Source: Cheiracanthium punctorium
Lineage: Eukaryota > Arthropoda > Arachnida > Araneae > Cheiracanthiidae
Assembly (NCBI GenBank): GCA_038373885.1
Contig: JAWZYV010000718.1
Span: 451,367 to 515,366 of the forward strand
Direction of reading: 5' to 3'
Length of the DNA stretch: 64,000 nucleotides
The position numbers and the translations under genes are program-made. Under the pieces are notes generated by a model that saw only the letters and a list, made by a program, of their open reading frames with translations, ran no database searches and was not told the DNA's origin. Below are positions 43,987 to 55,476 of the stretch, piece by piece. Numbering within the stretch: position 1 is the stretch's first letter; every line of letters begins with the position of its first letter.

Positions 43987-45055
43987 CCAGCTAGATGACA
44001 AGTGTTGCAATTCCGGTGATTCTTATGCTGAGAAATTGCTGAAATATTGCTGTATATTTTGCAATAAATCTTTTTATTAGGTAATAATGTTTTGTTTCTT
44101 TTTATTGGCCGCTGGAAACTTATTTTCCGGAATAAACTCGTATTAAAAATCTACGGCCAACGATTGTCATGACCATGCTCAAAATCTCGCCAACTGCCGC
44201 CAAGTCTGGCAACTTTTGTCTAAACATCACCAAATTGACCACCAAAAATAAACTTTCAAAACTGTAACCAGGCAGCTGATACCTCTTATATTTTGCGATG
44301 GATCTCCAAACCTTAATATTATTAAAGTATCATACCTCAGTTTCAAATGAAATAAGTGTGAATGAATAGCATAAAAAATTATATAAAAATGAATAAATGT
44401 ACAAGCAAGTCGTGTCTATATCAGATTTTTTTAAGTGAAATTGTATCGATTATTCCAAAAATCACGAAAGGAACAACTTTTCAGGAGCAATAAAAACTGT
44501 ACAACACAAACATGGAGATTTAAAAATATATTTTTTAGGTTTATTAGAGTGGTTATACTATTTTTATTTAGAACACACAGAAACTCACAGAATATATTGA
44601 AAAGCAGTACGAGACTTAAATTGTTTTAGCATGAAACATAGTTTAATCCGCTTAAAATTGAGTTTGACAGATATGCTCATTACTAATTAAAAATTAAATT
44701 AAATATAAAACACTAATCCTGTCTCTCCTTACTGTCTTTTGTCTGTTTATTGGAAACGGGGATTATGTATTTGATTATTTTTTCTTTTCCGATTCTGCTA
44801 AGAAAATTAACACATATTTCCCCCGAATAAACTTCAATTTATTATTAGCCTTAGCAATTTTCTATTGCAAAGATTATACAAACTGAAAATAGGAAAATTT
44901 TGACACTTTTTATAATGTGCTTATGATTATTTCTTTTCTAATTTTGCTTATATTAATTAGTACGTTATTTTATTTAATAGACGTAGTACACTATAATTTA
45001 TTTTAGAATTATTTTTGTAGAGAGAAAACAAACTTATGTAAGTTTAATTAAGAAA
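43987..45055. other. Unannotated AT-rich DNA
   Basis: No repeat or gene supported. One 64-codon frame at 44435 lacks motifs. Confidence 0.45.
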
Positions 45056-45057
45056 TA

Positions 45058-45471
45058 TTAGGTTGTAACGAAAGTTTCCCGCCACTGTGTTGTGAAATCT
45101 GTAAAAGAAATATAGTTATCATTGAGTACAATGTGTCTCAAATGGAACTATCACTCTAGCGGATTAGAAGCATCATTTACTTCCAGTTCTGTTGCAAAAA
45201 TTTTGCTACAGAATATCAACGAATTATGTGTACAGCTTTAAGTACTATTGTTGTATCATCTGACACTGTGCAGGTTTGGTACCGAAAGTTCAAAAACAAG
45301 GACTATGACATTCAAGAAGCAGAGAGTTCTGGCTGGTCTATTGATGTTGATGAGGCCAGCCTGCGAGAACTTGGGGACGAAGATCAGTAATTAACCACTC
45401 GACAGTTATCTAAGGAGTTAGAAGTTAGTTTTTCAAGAAGACTTGGCGGGAAAACTTTCGTTACAACCTGA
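45058..45471 (+). mobile_element. mariner-type deletion derivative
   Basis: About 27-bp inverted ends, TTAGGTTGTAACGAAAGTTT and AAACTTTCGTTACAACCTGA, are flanked by TA at 45056-45057 and 45472-45473. At 414 bp, against about 1.3 kb for an autonomous mariner, it retains only the first part of a transposase reading frame. Confidence 0.85.
45160..45440 (+). pseudogene. mariner transposase N-terminal remnant
   Basis: One frame reads VQVWYRKFKNKDYDIQEAES from 45268 and continues with a VDEASLRELGDEDQ-like stretch, then a stop at 45390, and TTRQLSKELEVS downstream in the same frame. This is the paired helix-turn-helix DNA-binding region of mariner transposases (W-F/Y-x-x-F, then D-x-x-L and T-T-R-x-L-A/S). 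The catalytic D,D34D part is deleted. Clearly non-functional. Confidence 0.8.
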
Positions 45472-45473
45472 TA

Positions 45474-45698
45474 CAATGGAATGTAAATAAAAACTGACAT
45501 TAACTGTTAATGTAGTAAAGATTTATGTGTTTTCAATTGCATAGTATGGAAGCTAAGCAAAGCATACATCTATACCGCAGAGGTAAAGGAAACCATGTCT
45601 ATTTTTTTGGGAAAAGTGTTCACCCCATGCTCTTGGTGTGAGTTTTTCACTCTATGTAGAGAACTATGATGATAAACAACTAGTATGTCCGGAGACTA
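45474..45698. other. Unannotated DNA
   Basis: Short spacer with no recognised feature. Confidence 0.4.
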
Positions 45699-45706
45699 TA
45701 AATAAA

Positions 45707-46732
45707 CAGGGTTGGATGGTATTTACCGTCTGATGGTATTTACCGGTTTTTACCGTCTTTGGAAAAACATGTTTTTACCAGGGTTTTTACAACCTTTGAG
45801 AAAAACTTAATAATTTGACTATTTTTTGTCACTTTTTGAAGATTTATCTCTCCATCAATGGCTGAGAGGTTCTGCTATCGAAACTGGATGGTGGGAGGTG
45901 CCAGGTTCATACCCTGGTCGTGCCTGTTGATCTAGCTGTTCGGAGTTTTCCGTGGAATTTTTTTTTCAGAAATTGCACATAAATACTGGCTAGGATCCCT
46001 TAGGAATAGGAAGGTATTCCCAATAGGATTAGGATCCTAGTGCAGTCAATCGGCCATAATCCACAAGCAACCAATAAGATTTATCTGCTATTTTTTCATT
46101 TTCTCAGGGAAACAAAGTTCAGGACATTTAATATCACTATTTCCATTTCTATATAACAATATTCACCTAATTCAGTGTCTGATTTGGTAAGTAAAAGAAT
46201 GCTATACGAAAATAGTTCATTTTAAGGAATATAATAAACACAGAAAACTTTGATCCATGTTTTCATCTTACAAGAAATTCAAATTTATAGATAATGTACA
46301 TTTATCATTATTAAACTTATTAAAACTATTATTATGAGAAGGCACATTACAATATTTATTACAATTATGTAATGCAGTCTAGTTTAATAATTTTTACTTA
46401 AAGGAAAATTGTAAATATACTTTTACTACACTTAACTTATCTTAATCATTTTAATGAAAACTAAATGCTTACAAATATTATTTGTTACATAATGTAGTTT
46501 GCACAATCACATAATGTAGTTTGCATCATCATGATATCCTGATGATGATATATCCACATCAATTACATGAGAATACAGTTTTAAAAATAACATTAATATA
46601 CAGTTTATGACTCTGGGAGTTTATTGTATCGTTAGGTTTTTACCCCTTTTTCCCCAGGTTTTTACCGGTAAAAACCTAGTTTTTACCATGCCCTGGTAAA
46701 AACCAGTTTTTACCGGTAAAAAGCCAACCCTG
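45707..46732. mobile_element. hAT non-autonomous element with 8-bp TSD TAAATAAA
   Basis: Ends CAGGGTTGG and CCAACCCTG, with TAAATAAA at 45699-45706 and 46733-46740. Both termini are rich in self-complementary TTTTTACCGGTAAAAA words. A SINE is nested inside at 45856-46070. No transposase frame. Confidence 0.82.
45856..46070 (+). mobile_element. tRNA-derived SINE nested in a hAT element
   Basis: A tRNA-like head (ATGGCTGAGAGGTTC as A box, AGGTTCATACCC as B box) is followed by the family body GTTCGGAGTTTTCCGTGG and the tail CGGCCATAATCCACAA. Its presence inside the hAT element gives relative age: the hAT inserted first, unless it captured the SINE. Confidence 0.7.
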
Positions 46733-46740
46733 TAAATAAA

Positions 46741-47545
46741 TGAGATAGGACAATAGAAAATAAAACCATGCCCATTTTCCTTGCAAGTAAATAGCACCAC
46801 GTGGCACTAAAGCTGCTCTCCTAAGAGTGACAAAGGTTTCTTTTACCTCCGGGGAACAGGTTTAAATTCGCAAGAAAAAAATTTCAATGATAGCTGAATG
46901 AAAAAGGATAACTAATTAATTAATTGAAATCCAATTCAATCTAAACAGTGGCGATACAAAAAAAATGTCCTTACCTTCAACCTCACGTACAGTTTTCGAA
47001 CGACGCGGGTCCGCGTTTTGAAAACATGCGAAAAGAAGTTGCTTACACGAATCCCGATGCAGTACATAACGAAACCCCGGAGCAACGCGCCCGCCGATAA
47101 ATAAATCCTTTCGTCAAAACGGTCAGCAGTCCGGTTAACCATAACAAAGGGTTGGCCAAATTAAACCATTATTTGCGGCGTGCACACATGTCAGCGAGCA
47201 GTAAAGTTTTTTTTTTTTTGTCACCTGACGGTAAACGGTTGCACAGATATGCGGTGATTCAGTGATAACAGAAGAGCAAGCATTTGCGTGCGATTGCATG
47301 GGCGCATCTCCACAAATAAAAAAAGTTCTGTTATTTATTTATTTATTTTGGTATTTTTGTTATCTGCCGCCCGCAATATGGAATTAACAGTGGATGATGA
47401 TAAAATTCATTCACAATGAGAAAACGCGTCTTTCGCTCGCCCTTTGAACAGATTAGGAAATAACGAATGCAGTGGACATGCTCTATCTACAACGCGATCT
47501 GATTTACGCGAATAGAATATTACGCGAGTTTTTCACAAGCAACGT
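46741..47545. other. Unannotated DNA
   Basis: A 68-codon minus-strand frame at 46936-47142 has no family signature. No feature accepted. Confidence 0.4.
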
Positions 47546-47553
47546 ATCCAAGA

Positions 47554-47987
47554 TAGAGATGAGACGGGCTCAGCCCGAGCCCGGGCCCGACTCGGGCTCG
47601 GGCTCTGTAATTCACGATTGCGTTCGGGCTCGGGCGGGCTCGGGCTCGTGAAAAATTTCTTCTTTGTTGAACATACTCCTTGAAACAGATTTTAAAAAGT
47701 GATTCATGGTATAAATAGACGTACTTATTTCAAAAAATAGCGGCACGGGGGACTAGAAGGTGTGTGAAGCTCCAAAATTTATTGTATCCTATTAATGAAG
47801 TAGTTAATTTTATTTGTCTTTAGCTGAAATTTCGGGCTCGGGCGGGCTCGGGCTCCAACTTTAATAATATTGCTCGGGCTCGGGCGGGCTCGGGCTCCAA
47901 CTTTAATAATATTGCTCGGGCTCGGGCGGGCTCGGATTAAAAGTCTTCGGGCTCGGGCTTCAAAAAATGAGCACGAACTCATCTCTA
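47554..47987. mobile_element. hAT MITE with GC-rich tandem core, TSD ATCCAAGA
   Basis: Ends TAGAGATGAG and CTCATCTCTA, with ATCCAAGA at 47546-47553 and 47988-47995. The interior is built from CGGGCTCGGG words on both sides and a roughly 42-bp unit (GGGCTCGGGCTCCAACTTTAATAATATTGCT) repeated two and a half times. This local GC island stands out in AT-rich surroundings and creates an RARPSPSN-repeat frame that is not a gene. Confidence 0.85.
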
Positions 47988-48059
47988 ATCCAAGAGCTAA
48001 CGCGAATTCCTCGCCCGCAGCAAGAGGTTTTCCGCCAATAGCAAGAAGCGCTGGGCACA

Positions 48060-48310
48060 ATTTTATTCTGTACAGTAAAATACAGTTATAATTATCACAG
48101 TACTGTGCCATACTTTATATTAATTATTGTTACAGTACAGTACTACTAGTAATTATTACTGTACAGTACACTATTATTATTAAAGTGCTGCACTTTATTA
48201 TCATTACTGCATACTGTAGCATACAGTACTGCACTTTATGTCTATATCTCTCTCTTGCTGATCATAAATTTTGTGCATTTACAATACTGTACAGTACTGT
48301 GAAATATTAT
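48060..48310. repeat. Cluster of ACAGTACTGT palindromes
   Basis: The words ACAGTACTGT, CTGTACAGTAC and GCATACTGTA occur about a dozen times in 250 bp with irregular spacing. This is a degenerate GTAC-centred simple repeat. Confidence 0.6.
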
Positions 48311-48398
48311 GTTGAATAACAGTGCTTTTTCAATACATTATTTATTCATTACTTTATATGAGAAATTGTAATATTAATGACTTAAGTGGTCATATGAG

Positions 48399-49097
48399 GA
48401 TTAAGAATTCAAAATTCAAATTTTCAATTTTAATTTCATTTGAAACCTTGGTTACTTCTGAGCATTTTAAACCCATTTTCATGCAATAAATCCTACAAGA
48501 ACCGAAGATACACCTAAAAACGTTTTGTGAGAGCTTTCATATTTGAACACAATAAAGTAGCGTTTTCTCAAAACGCATTTTTATGAACTATCTGTAAGAT
48601 AACAAAATTTATATGATGCATATCTTCACGAAATTTTATATAGTTATAACTGGTATCAGTATCTATAGAATAAATTAATATTAAAAGTGAGAGAGAAAAA
48701 CTTTTGAAAATTTTTAACAGAAATATGAGAGGAAAGTACGATTTTTTTTTTCAAATTTCAATTTAAATTACAAGTTTTAAATTCTTATTTAATTTTTTTT
48801 CAAATATTAATTCATTCGATAGATACCGATACCAGTTATAACCATACAAAATTTCGTGAAGATATGAATCATAGAAATTTTGTTATCGTACGGATAGTTT
48901 ATAAAAATTCGTTTTGAGAAAACGCAGTTTTAAGATACCTCATTGCGTCCAATATAAAGCTTTCACAAAACATTTTTAAGTGTTATCTCCGGTTCCAATT
49001 GGATTTATTGCATGAAATTGGGGTTAAAATACTCAGAAGTCACCAAGGTTTCAAATTAAATTAAAATTGAAATATCGAATTTTTTGAATTCTTAATA
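48399..49097. mobile_element. Old foldback (long inverted repeat) element
   Basis: The arms 48399-48695 and 48795-49097 are diverged reverse complements. They match at GAATTC-rich ends, ACCTTGGTTACTTCTGAG/CTCAGAAGTCACCAAGGT, and CAAAACGCATTTTTATGAAC/ATAAAAATTCGTTTTG. The outer ends are TTAAGAATTC and GAATTCTTAA. Arm identity is visibly lower than in the giant palindrome. No coding capacity. Confidence 0.7.
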
Positions 49098-49115
49098 CCC
49101 CCCCCCCTCGACCTC

Positions 49116-49457
49116 TTAACCTTTTAACGCGCAGTGTTCCCTCTCTGGGAACACCAAACTCTTTGACTGTTGCCAGCCACGAAGAATAGATTTGATTTCT
49201 ATAAAAAATAGTTGCCGGTGACATAGCTCCACGAGAATACTTTAATTTTAGAACGTCATTTCCCGTAAAAAAATTGTAACAATTATTTTTAACAGCACTG
49301 ACATCTGCTGAAAAATGGAAGAACGCGAGAACAGCTGATAGATTGCCCCATGCTGGGAAAAGGGCAGCCGTTGCCATCTTGCTGGTAGTTAAGTGGAGCG
49401 ATGGCAACGGCTGCCCTTTTTTCAGCATTGGGAAAGGGTTGCGCCTTAAAGGGTTAA
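49116..49457. mobile_element. piggyBac-like MITE, copy 7, shortened
   Basis: TTAA at 49116-49119 and 49454-49457. The left half is complete, but the DNA around the foldback centre is deleted: GCAGCCGTTGCCATC is joined directly to TTGCTGGTAGTTAAG at about 49377. Confidence 0.8.
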
Positions 49458-49739
49458 AACAGTTTGAAGGGTGTTTACAAGTACACTAGAATCTTGACTT
49501 GCACGAGGTATGTGTCCTAAGAATTCTCGCGTCATTGAAAATTTCACGTTGTGGGATAAGTTATATATACGACATTTTGAAATGCATACCCAATTATTTT
49601 AGACACCTATAAGTATCCGCAGCACCGAATCACGGTTCAACGTTCCTCCATAAAAAGGTTGCAGCTAATTCAGCACCATTTTATGGTGAAACGTGCACTA
49701 CTTTTATTAACAGTGTAATCCCGTGAGTGAAAAGATAAA
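49458..49739. other. Unannotated DNA
   Basis: Nothing recognised. Confidence 0.4.
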
Positions 49740-50240
49740 AAATCTGGAGTGACTCCAGTCTACTTCCCGAACACTTACGATTAAGATCATTACCAAGCAT
49801 TTAAATAGATTTTAATCGGTGAATAATTAAAACATATATACCAAATTGAAGCTCCATTGAATGCAGCGTTTAAACGCTTGCGCACTTTCAAGAATTTCTC
49901 CCCATACGCCATAATGTAAAAGAAATCTTTGCCGTAGCCCTTTACAAAAACTATAAGTCCTATACACACCAAAATCAATACTAGTCTTACGATGGTGGTT
50001 TATAACATATATACCCAATTTGAGCTCAATCGGACGTACCGTTTAAACGCTAGCGCACTTTCAAGAATTTCCTCCCATAGGCCCTAATGTAAAAGAAATC
50101 TTTGTCGTAGCCCTGTAGAAAAACTATTAGTCCTATACACACCAAAATCAATACCGGTCTTGCGACGGGGGTTTATAACTTACAAACCCAATTTGAGCTC
50201 AATCGAATGCCCCGTTTAGGAGCTATCAAGTTTACACACA
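49740..50240 (-). mobile_element. Helentron-like interspersed element, family A, copy 3
   Basis: Minus-strand copy: hairpin CTGGAGTGACTCCAG at 49744-49758, subterminal repeat variant ACTTCCCGAAC at 49762-49772, then three tandem units with GCCCTGTAGAAAAACTAT-type and CCAATTTGAGCTCAATCG blocks. The microsatellite end is cut at about 50240. Confidence 0.65.
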
Positions 50241-50677
50241 AACATAGGCGTAATCTGGGGGGGGCAAGGGGGGGCAATTGCCCCTGCAGTTGTAAAAGTT
50301 GCCCCCCTAGTCTAAAAAGTCAGGGGGCAAAGTTATGATTTTGAGCACAAATCATGCATTTAGAACCCAAATATACTATCAGATTCTAAAAAAAAAAAAA
50401 AAGACAAAAAAAATCCCCTGCAAAAATCAGCAAAAGAATAGAGTCACAGAAGCTTTTCAACCCAACAGGAACGATGGCAGATTCTACCAAATGACCAAGC
50501 TAGATAATTTCTCAGGAAAGCAAAAATCAAGGAGCAACGATTTTAAACTTGTCTGAAATCAATTGTTCAGCGTTAGAAAAAAAGACCTGTTGCTGTAAAA
50601 AGTGAGCAAAAAGAGGTCATTTTCACAGGCGATGACGCAATTAGAGTTTATGTCATCCGGGGCAAACCATAATTAGT
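50241..50677. other. Unannotated DNA with one repeat end
   Basis: CATAGGCGTAATCTGGGGGG at 50243 resembles the terminus of the 1-59 repeat on its other strand. No partner end was found. Confidence 0.4.
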
Positions 50678-50685
50678 GTCGTGTG

Positions 50686-50870
50686 CATGGGCGCCCATAG
50701 TATTTTCCAACGGGGCAAACTTCAAAAAATTTTTCTAGAGGGGGGCAAATTTTAAACTTTTAACAAATTTAGTTCTGTTTTTGCCATTTGTTAACATCAT
50801 GTGACATTAACCTAGAACTTTAGGGGGGGCAAGTTCCCTACCTTGCCCCCCCCCCTTATGGGCGTCCATG
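50686..50870. mobile_element. hAT MITE with 8-bp TSD GTCGTGTG (family C, copy 1)
   Basis: Ends CATGGGCGCCCATAGTA and TTATGGGCGTCCATG, with GTCGTGTG at 50678-50685 and 50871-50878. The interior has GGGGGGCAAATTTTAAACTT and CCTAGAACTTTAGGGG. Confidence 0.9.
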
Positions 50871-50878
50871 GTCGTGTG

Positions 50879-51479
50879 CCCCCTCGCATGGAGCCGCGCC
50901 CCATCCCAAGAAACTATAACTGATTTTGGCATTCCTTTTAGAATGTCTCCCGGTGCTTGTCTCCGCTCATCCCCCCTTTAGTTGCCGCCCTGTCACAGAT
51001 TGGGGCCAGTTTCTCATTTATATTTTAGTGAACCTAATTTTGGTGTTTGAAGGTCAGTAGCAGAGAGACAACAACGTGATCGTGCACAACTTACTTGACA
51101 GACGACTAATTGCGTATTCAAATGCGACGCAGTTTAAGAGAACAAGAAACGGTCTGCGATTTTATTATTTATATCTGCTGCCAGGGGAAACTAGGGGCAC
51201 GTGACCCAGACTTGGTAGAGGGCTCCAAAATAAGTTATACGGTTCCATGGGAGGAGGCCGTTCTATTTGGTTCGTCGTGAGAGATAAACTCTAGTTGCAG
51301 TACTATCTAAGTCAGTATTTCGATACCTTTAACCCTTTTAGATTTTCATGCATTAGAAAAATATAGCAACAAATCACCTCATTACTTCCTGCTAACAGCG
51401 TTGCTCCCAGCAATACTGAGAAGCAATGTTCGACACAGAAGGGGAACCTTCACAGCTATTGTTTATAACGATCTGCTGA
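50879..51479. other. Unannotated DNA between family-C copies
   Basis: No gene or repeat recognised. Confidence 0.4.
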
Positions 51480-51487
51480 TGTGCATA

Positions 51488-51677
51488 CATGGGCACCCAT
51501 AGTAATTTTCCTAGAGGGGGGGGGGGGCAAACTTCAAAAAAAATTTCTAGAGGGGGGGGGCAAATTTCAAACTTTTTTAGTTCTGTTTTTGCCATTGTTA
51601 ACATCATGAAATATTAACCTAGAACTTTAGGGGGGGGGGGCAAGTTCCCTACCTTGCCCCCCTTATGGGCGCCCATG
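51488..51677. mobile_element. hAT MITE with 8-bp TSD TGTGCATA (family C, copy 2)
   Basis: Ends CATGGGCACCCATAGTAA and TTATGGGCGCCCATG, with TGTGCATA at 51480-51487 and 51678-51685. The interior is nearly the same as the copy 800 bp upstream. Confidence 0.9.
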
Positions 51678-51847
51678 TGTGCATATAATTCTATTTTCTA
51701 GCATTTCAAAAAAGTCTAGCTAAGATAATATCTCAGCATATTAGTTTCTTTAGTACATTGTATATGTGCATTCACCTAATTTATATACCCCCACCCTTTT
51801 TTTTTTTTCGTGAAAACGTCTTCAACTCAAAACCTTACATAATTTAT

Positions 51848-52149
51848 CAGGGGTCGGTCCAGGAATATTTTCCAGGGTCCCATTTTTGTAAAAACTGCAT
51901 ATTTTTGTGAATTTCAATGCTTAATTTTGTGAATTTCAGCACTTATTTTTGTGAATTTTCAAACCAAATTTTAATAAAAGTCACTTTTTCTTTTTGTTAA
52001 TTGATGAAACACATTAAAATGTAGGGTAAAAGGCCAATGAAGGACATTTTTAATCGACTGTATTTTTGTGACGGGGTTCCATTTAAATCGATTGTAATTT
52101 TGTGAAAGAGCCACAAAACGGACCCAATTTTTGTTTGTATCGACCCCTG
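51848..52149. mobile_element. hAT-like MITE with TTGTGAATTTC repeats
   Basis: Ends CAGGGGTCGGTCCAGGA and ATCGACCCCTG. TTTTTGTGAATTTCAAT-type units are repeated three times near 51908-51970. No clear TSD. A truncated relative lies at 41571. Confidence 0.6.
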
Positions 52150-52504
52150 TCTCCCGCATATGCCGAGCTTTTGGTTAATGAAATCACGCTAAAAGTCGTT
52201 CCAGCTCCTCAAATTATTAAATATCTTTTTCCACATTACTTTTCTAAGCATATTTACAATACCACCCCCCCCCCCAAATAAATAAAAATAAAAGATAAAA
52301 TAAAAAAAAAATAAATAAAAATAACGTACTGGACTCTTAAAAATTTAAAATTTTCTGTCCGAGTCGAGGAAAAACACGAACATTGAGCTCAGAATGCTGT
52401 AAATTTAACAGGCTGCTAACATTAAATAAAGTGCCACGGGAAGAGAGGTTACAGAAAATAGAAAATGTGCAGTGAAATCAGTTTCATTGTAATGTATTTC
52501 AAAC
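52150..52504. other. Unannotated DNA
   Basis: A C-run and an AAATAAATAAAAATAAA-rich patch at 52265-52325. No gene. Confidence 0.45.
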
Positions 52505-52512
52505 CTCGCAAG

Positions 52513-52866
52513 TAGGGTTGCCAGGTCGCCAAACCAAATAGCCGGACAGACCAGCCAGTTTGTCCGGACATTTGGGTAAAAAGGCCTAACAGCCTACAAT
52601 ATTGAGGATTTTTTCTCAGTATTAATAGGTACGACAAAAAAAATTGTATGTAAAATCAAGCTTTTTTGATTATTACCATGAATCTTGTTAAATTCTAATG
52701 AAATATAAATAACATCGAATGCCCAATCAGTTCAAGTACTTTATTACTAATCAGCCAAAGTCGCCAGTAAAAAGCCTAACAAAAGCCGGACACCGTTCAG
52801 TTTGGCCGGACACGCAATCAAAAAGCCTAACTATGTCCGGCTTTATCCGGACGCCTGGCAACGCTA
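52513..52866. mobile_element. hAT MITE with 8-bp TSD CTCGCAAG
   Basis: Ends TAGGGTTGCCAGG and CCTGGCAACGCTA, with CTCGCAAG at 52505-52512 and 52867-52874. CCGGACA and AAAAAGCCTAAC words are repeated through both halves. Confidence 0.85.
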
Positions 52867-52874
52867 CTCGCAAG

Positions 52875-53197
52875 AGAAGAGGCTTTTTAACAAGGCATAA
52901 AATGATCGGTTTTTATTTTTTTTGTTTTTGGACCTACAAACTAAACTTAAGAACATGTCATCACTAAATGACCATTAAGATTCTGTGAAAAATTGGAGTG
53001 ATTTAAATGCCGAACGCGGCCCTTTTATCTCCCGTTAACTCAAAAATCAGCCACATCTGTGTTCACTTAAATAGACTAGGACCAGTTTTTCCCGCAAGCA
53101 TATCGACTTTGTGAGAGAAGGGAGCTTTAAAAATTTTTGTATGTAACATGATGTTTTATATTTCAAGTCTGTTGTTAATCTTTCGCTACCTGGTTGG
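52875..53197. other. Unannotated DNA
   Basis: Nothing recognised. Confidence 0.4.
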
Positions 53198-53359
53198 CGG
53201 CCCTAAGGCCGGACAAACCGGACCCCTGTCCGGGGCGGCAAATTTTGGGGGCGGCATTTTGGCTCGAATTTGAAAAATACATTTCGCATTAGTAAAAGAA
53301 TTGGTAAAAAATATTCCGAAGAATATCATTCTTAATAACTTTACTAGCTAATGTATTCA

Positions 53360-54570
53360 TCCGTCATTGATGGGTTTTTACCAACCGCGCGCAATTTCAT
53401 TTGCATTTTCGTTGTACAAAAAATGGAATTAACATACTGGCAGAAATATGCAAAGCAAACTTATAACTCTTGTGTATTGTTCTAAGATTACAGGTTAGAG
53501 AGTAACAAATTACTGGGACAAACTGTCAATAGAGAAAATATTTTACATTCAAAATTAACGTTTTCTTTTAGTGAATGAGCTTCCTACATCAAGAAGTCAT
53601 TTAAAAAGAAGATGCTAGTAATGAATATTAAATTGAAAAGAGAATATCTGGAAAATTCTTTTTAATAGCAAGTAGCCGATATTTAACACTGCAACGTTCG
53701 ATTGAATTATATTTTGATGATTTTACTTGATGCGCGAAAAACTTATCAAAGTTTACGTCACACCTCAAAAATAATTCAAATTTGTAGAAAATTAAAAACC
53801 TGAAATTTAATTTACTAACCGCCTACCATTTAACAAAATTTCATTTCATTCCCTTTTGTCTGACCACTAGTTGTTTTCACGAAGTGGTCACACAAAATTT
53901 TCTCAAAATAATATATATATATATACGTACAATGTTATTAAACTCAATCGCTTCGATAGTAACTCAATTTTGTTCTATTAACTTCAGAAATTTTAATATT
54001 ATGCCAGTAAAATTTTTGCACAATTTTCTCAAAATTAAAAAAATAGTAATAATTAAAAAAAAAGAAATCGAAGTAATTTGTTTAAGTCGAACAGCCTCTT
54101 ATTGTTTTACCTCCAGACGCCTTAAAGTGACGCCTTCCCCCTCTCTCCCCGCCCCCTATAAAAGAAAAGAAAAAATGCAATGCAACTTTTGCAAACCCTT
54201 TCAATTTATTCAAATCTTTTAAAAATTTCGATGATGCTTTGTTACCCATCATATGGCCTAATTTCATTCTGTTTTCTTAACCCGTTATTGACGGATGCCA
54301 GAACAAACTTTAAAGCGATTTTTACAAAATCTCAAAGTCTATGAATTATTTAAAACAATTTTGGTATCTATTGTTTCAATTAACTTCCAAATTTCATTCT
54401 ATTCAAATGAGCCATTTTTTAACAATGGGAGAACATACATTTACACACAGTTTTCAAACAACAGTTTTAAATCTCAAAACTTTTAAACGAATTAGAAATA
54501 TTTTAGCAACTGCAGTTTAAATTAAGTTGCCACTTTTGGTGTTGCTATAAATTTCATTTCATTCGCTTCA
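53360..54570 (+). repeat. Dispersed repeat family D, copy 1
   Basis: Shares AGATTACAGGTTAGAGAGTA, TGTCAATAGAGAAAA and repeated ATTTCATTTCATTCGCTTCA-type words with 61225-62160. Units beginning near each TTTCATT word look like loose tandem repeats. The repeat lies within the hAT relic, so it inserted there or belongs to it. Confidence 0.6.
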
Positions 54571-54574
54571 GTTG

Positions 54575-54730
54575 CATGGGCGTAACCAGGAGGGGGGACA
54601 GCTGCCCCCACCCCCCTAAAATGAGCTAGTCATAGAGTCTGATTATTACAAACCGGGAGGAGGAGCAGTTGTACTCCATGGTCTCCTTGTCTTGTCCCCC
54701 CCCCTAATGAAAATCCTGGCTACGCCCTTG
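54575..54730. mobile_element. hAT MITE nested in the hAT relic
   Basis: Ends CATGGGCGTAACCAGG and CCTGGCTACGCCCTTG. The flanks TTCAGTTG and TTCCGTTG match at seven of eight positions, a mutated 8-bp TSD. Confidence 0.75.
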
Positions 54731-54803
54731 TTCCGTTGTTTATATGTGATGTGCAAACAAATATTTACCCAGTTTACATAAATTTTCAGTTGGATTCAAA
54801 TTA

Positions 54804-55250
54804 CAGCTTGTTAATGAAATTCAACTAGCCAAATATTATCCCATATTTCTAGATTGCATTCCTGATGACAAAAAAATTGAACAGATCGTGTTCTTGGTAA
54901 GGTATAAAGGTATTGACAAATCTAATTCCAATGAGGCTAGGATTATTTAACTCTCTCAAACAGTTCATGTTCCTATGCTTTATTATTATTTGGTACAGAA
55001 TCTTTAATTGCGTGAATCAATTAGGAAAGGATTGCAGTCAAAAGACAACGATTTACCACCTGTTCTAGAACTCTTATTGAAAGAAGAAGAAACTGTAAAG
55101 ATTTTTCAAAGGATCTTCGATTGGATGTGATTTTAAATGAAATGTTCTGTTATGCAAGAGAACTAACCAACGAGATAGTATTCTTTCTAACACTGAGTTT
55201 AAGCAGCCACGTAACATATTAATTTGGATTGAGAATCACGAGATGTTCTG
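54804..55250 (+). pseudogene. hAT transposase fragment, middle part
   Basis: One frame from 54804 reads QLVNEIQLAKYYPIFLDCIP followed by DD, EQIVFLVRY and KGI, the pattern of the RNase-H-like core of hAT transposases of the ZMYM/BED type, with the conserved LDCxPD acidic residue. The frame then breaks, and further downstream short stretches match the same protein in shifted frames up to the SINE insertion. Non-functional. Confidence 0.65.
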
Positions 55251-55476
55251 GTGAAAGATCCTGAATTAAAATTTAAGGTAGTTTTATTTTTTTTACAGTA
55301 AACAAAGCGATAAATACCTTACAGTGCAGATTTAATTTAATAAGTACCCAATGTAATTATTTTAAACTTTTGCACGGCATAACCCCAATGTAATTATTTT
55401 AAAACTTTTGCACGGCATCGAATGTACCATTTAAGACACTCCTAAAAAGTGCTAATTAAACATTGTAACAGTGTTT

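Noticed and set aside
47779..48111. RARPSPSN-repeat protein frame
   Set aside because: Translation of the CGGGCT tandem core of a hAT MITE with a clean 8-bp TSD.
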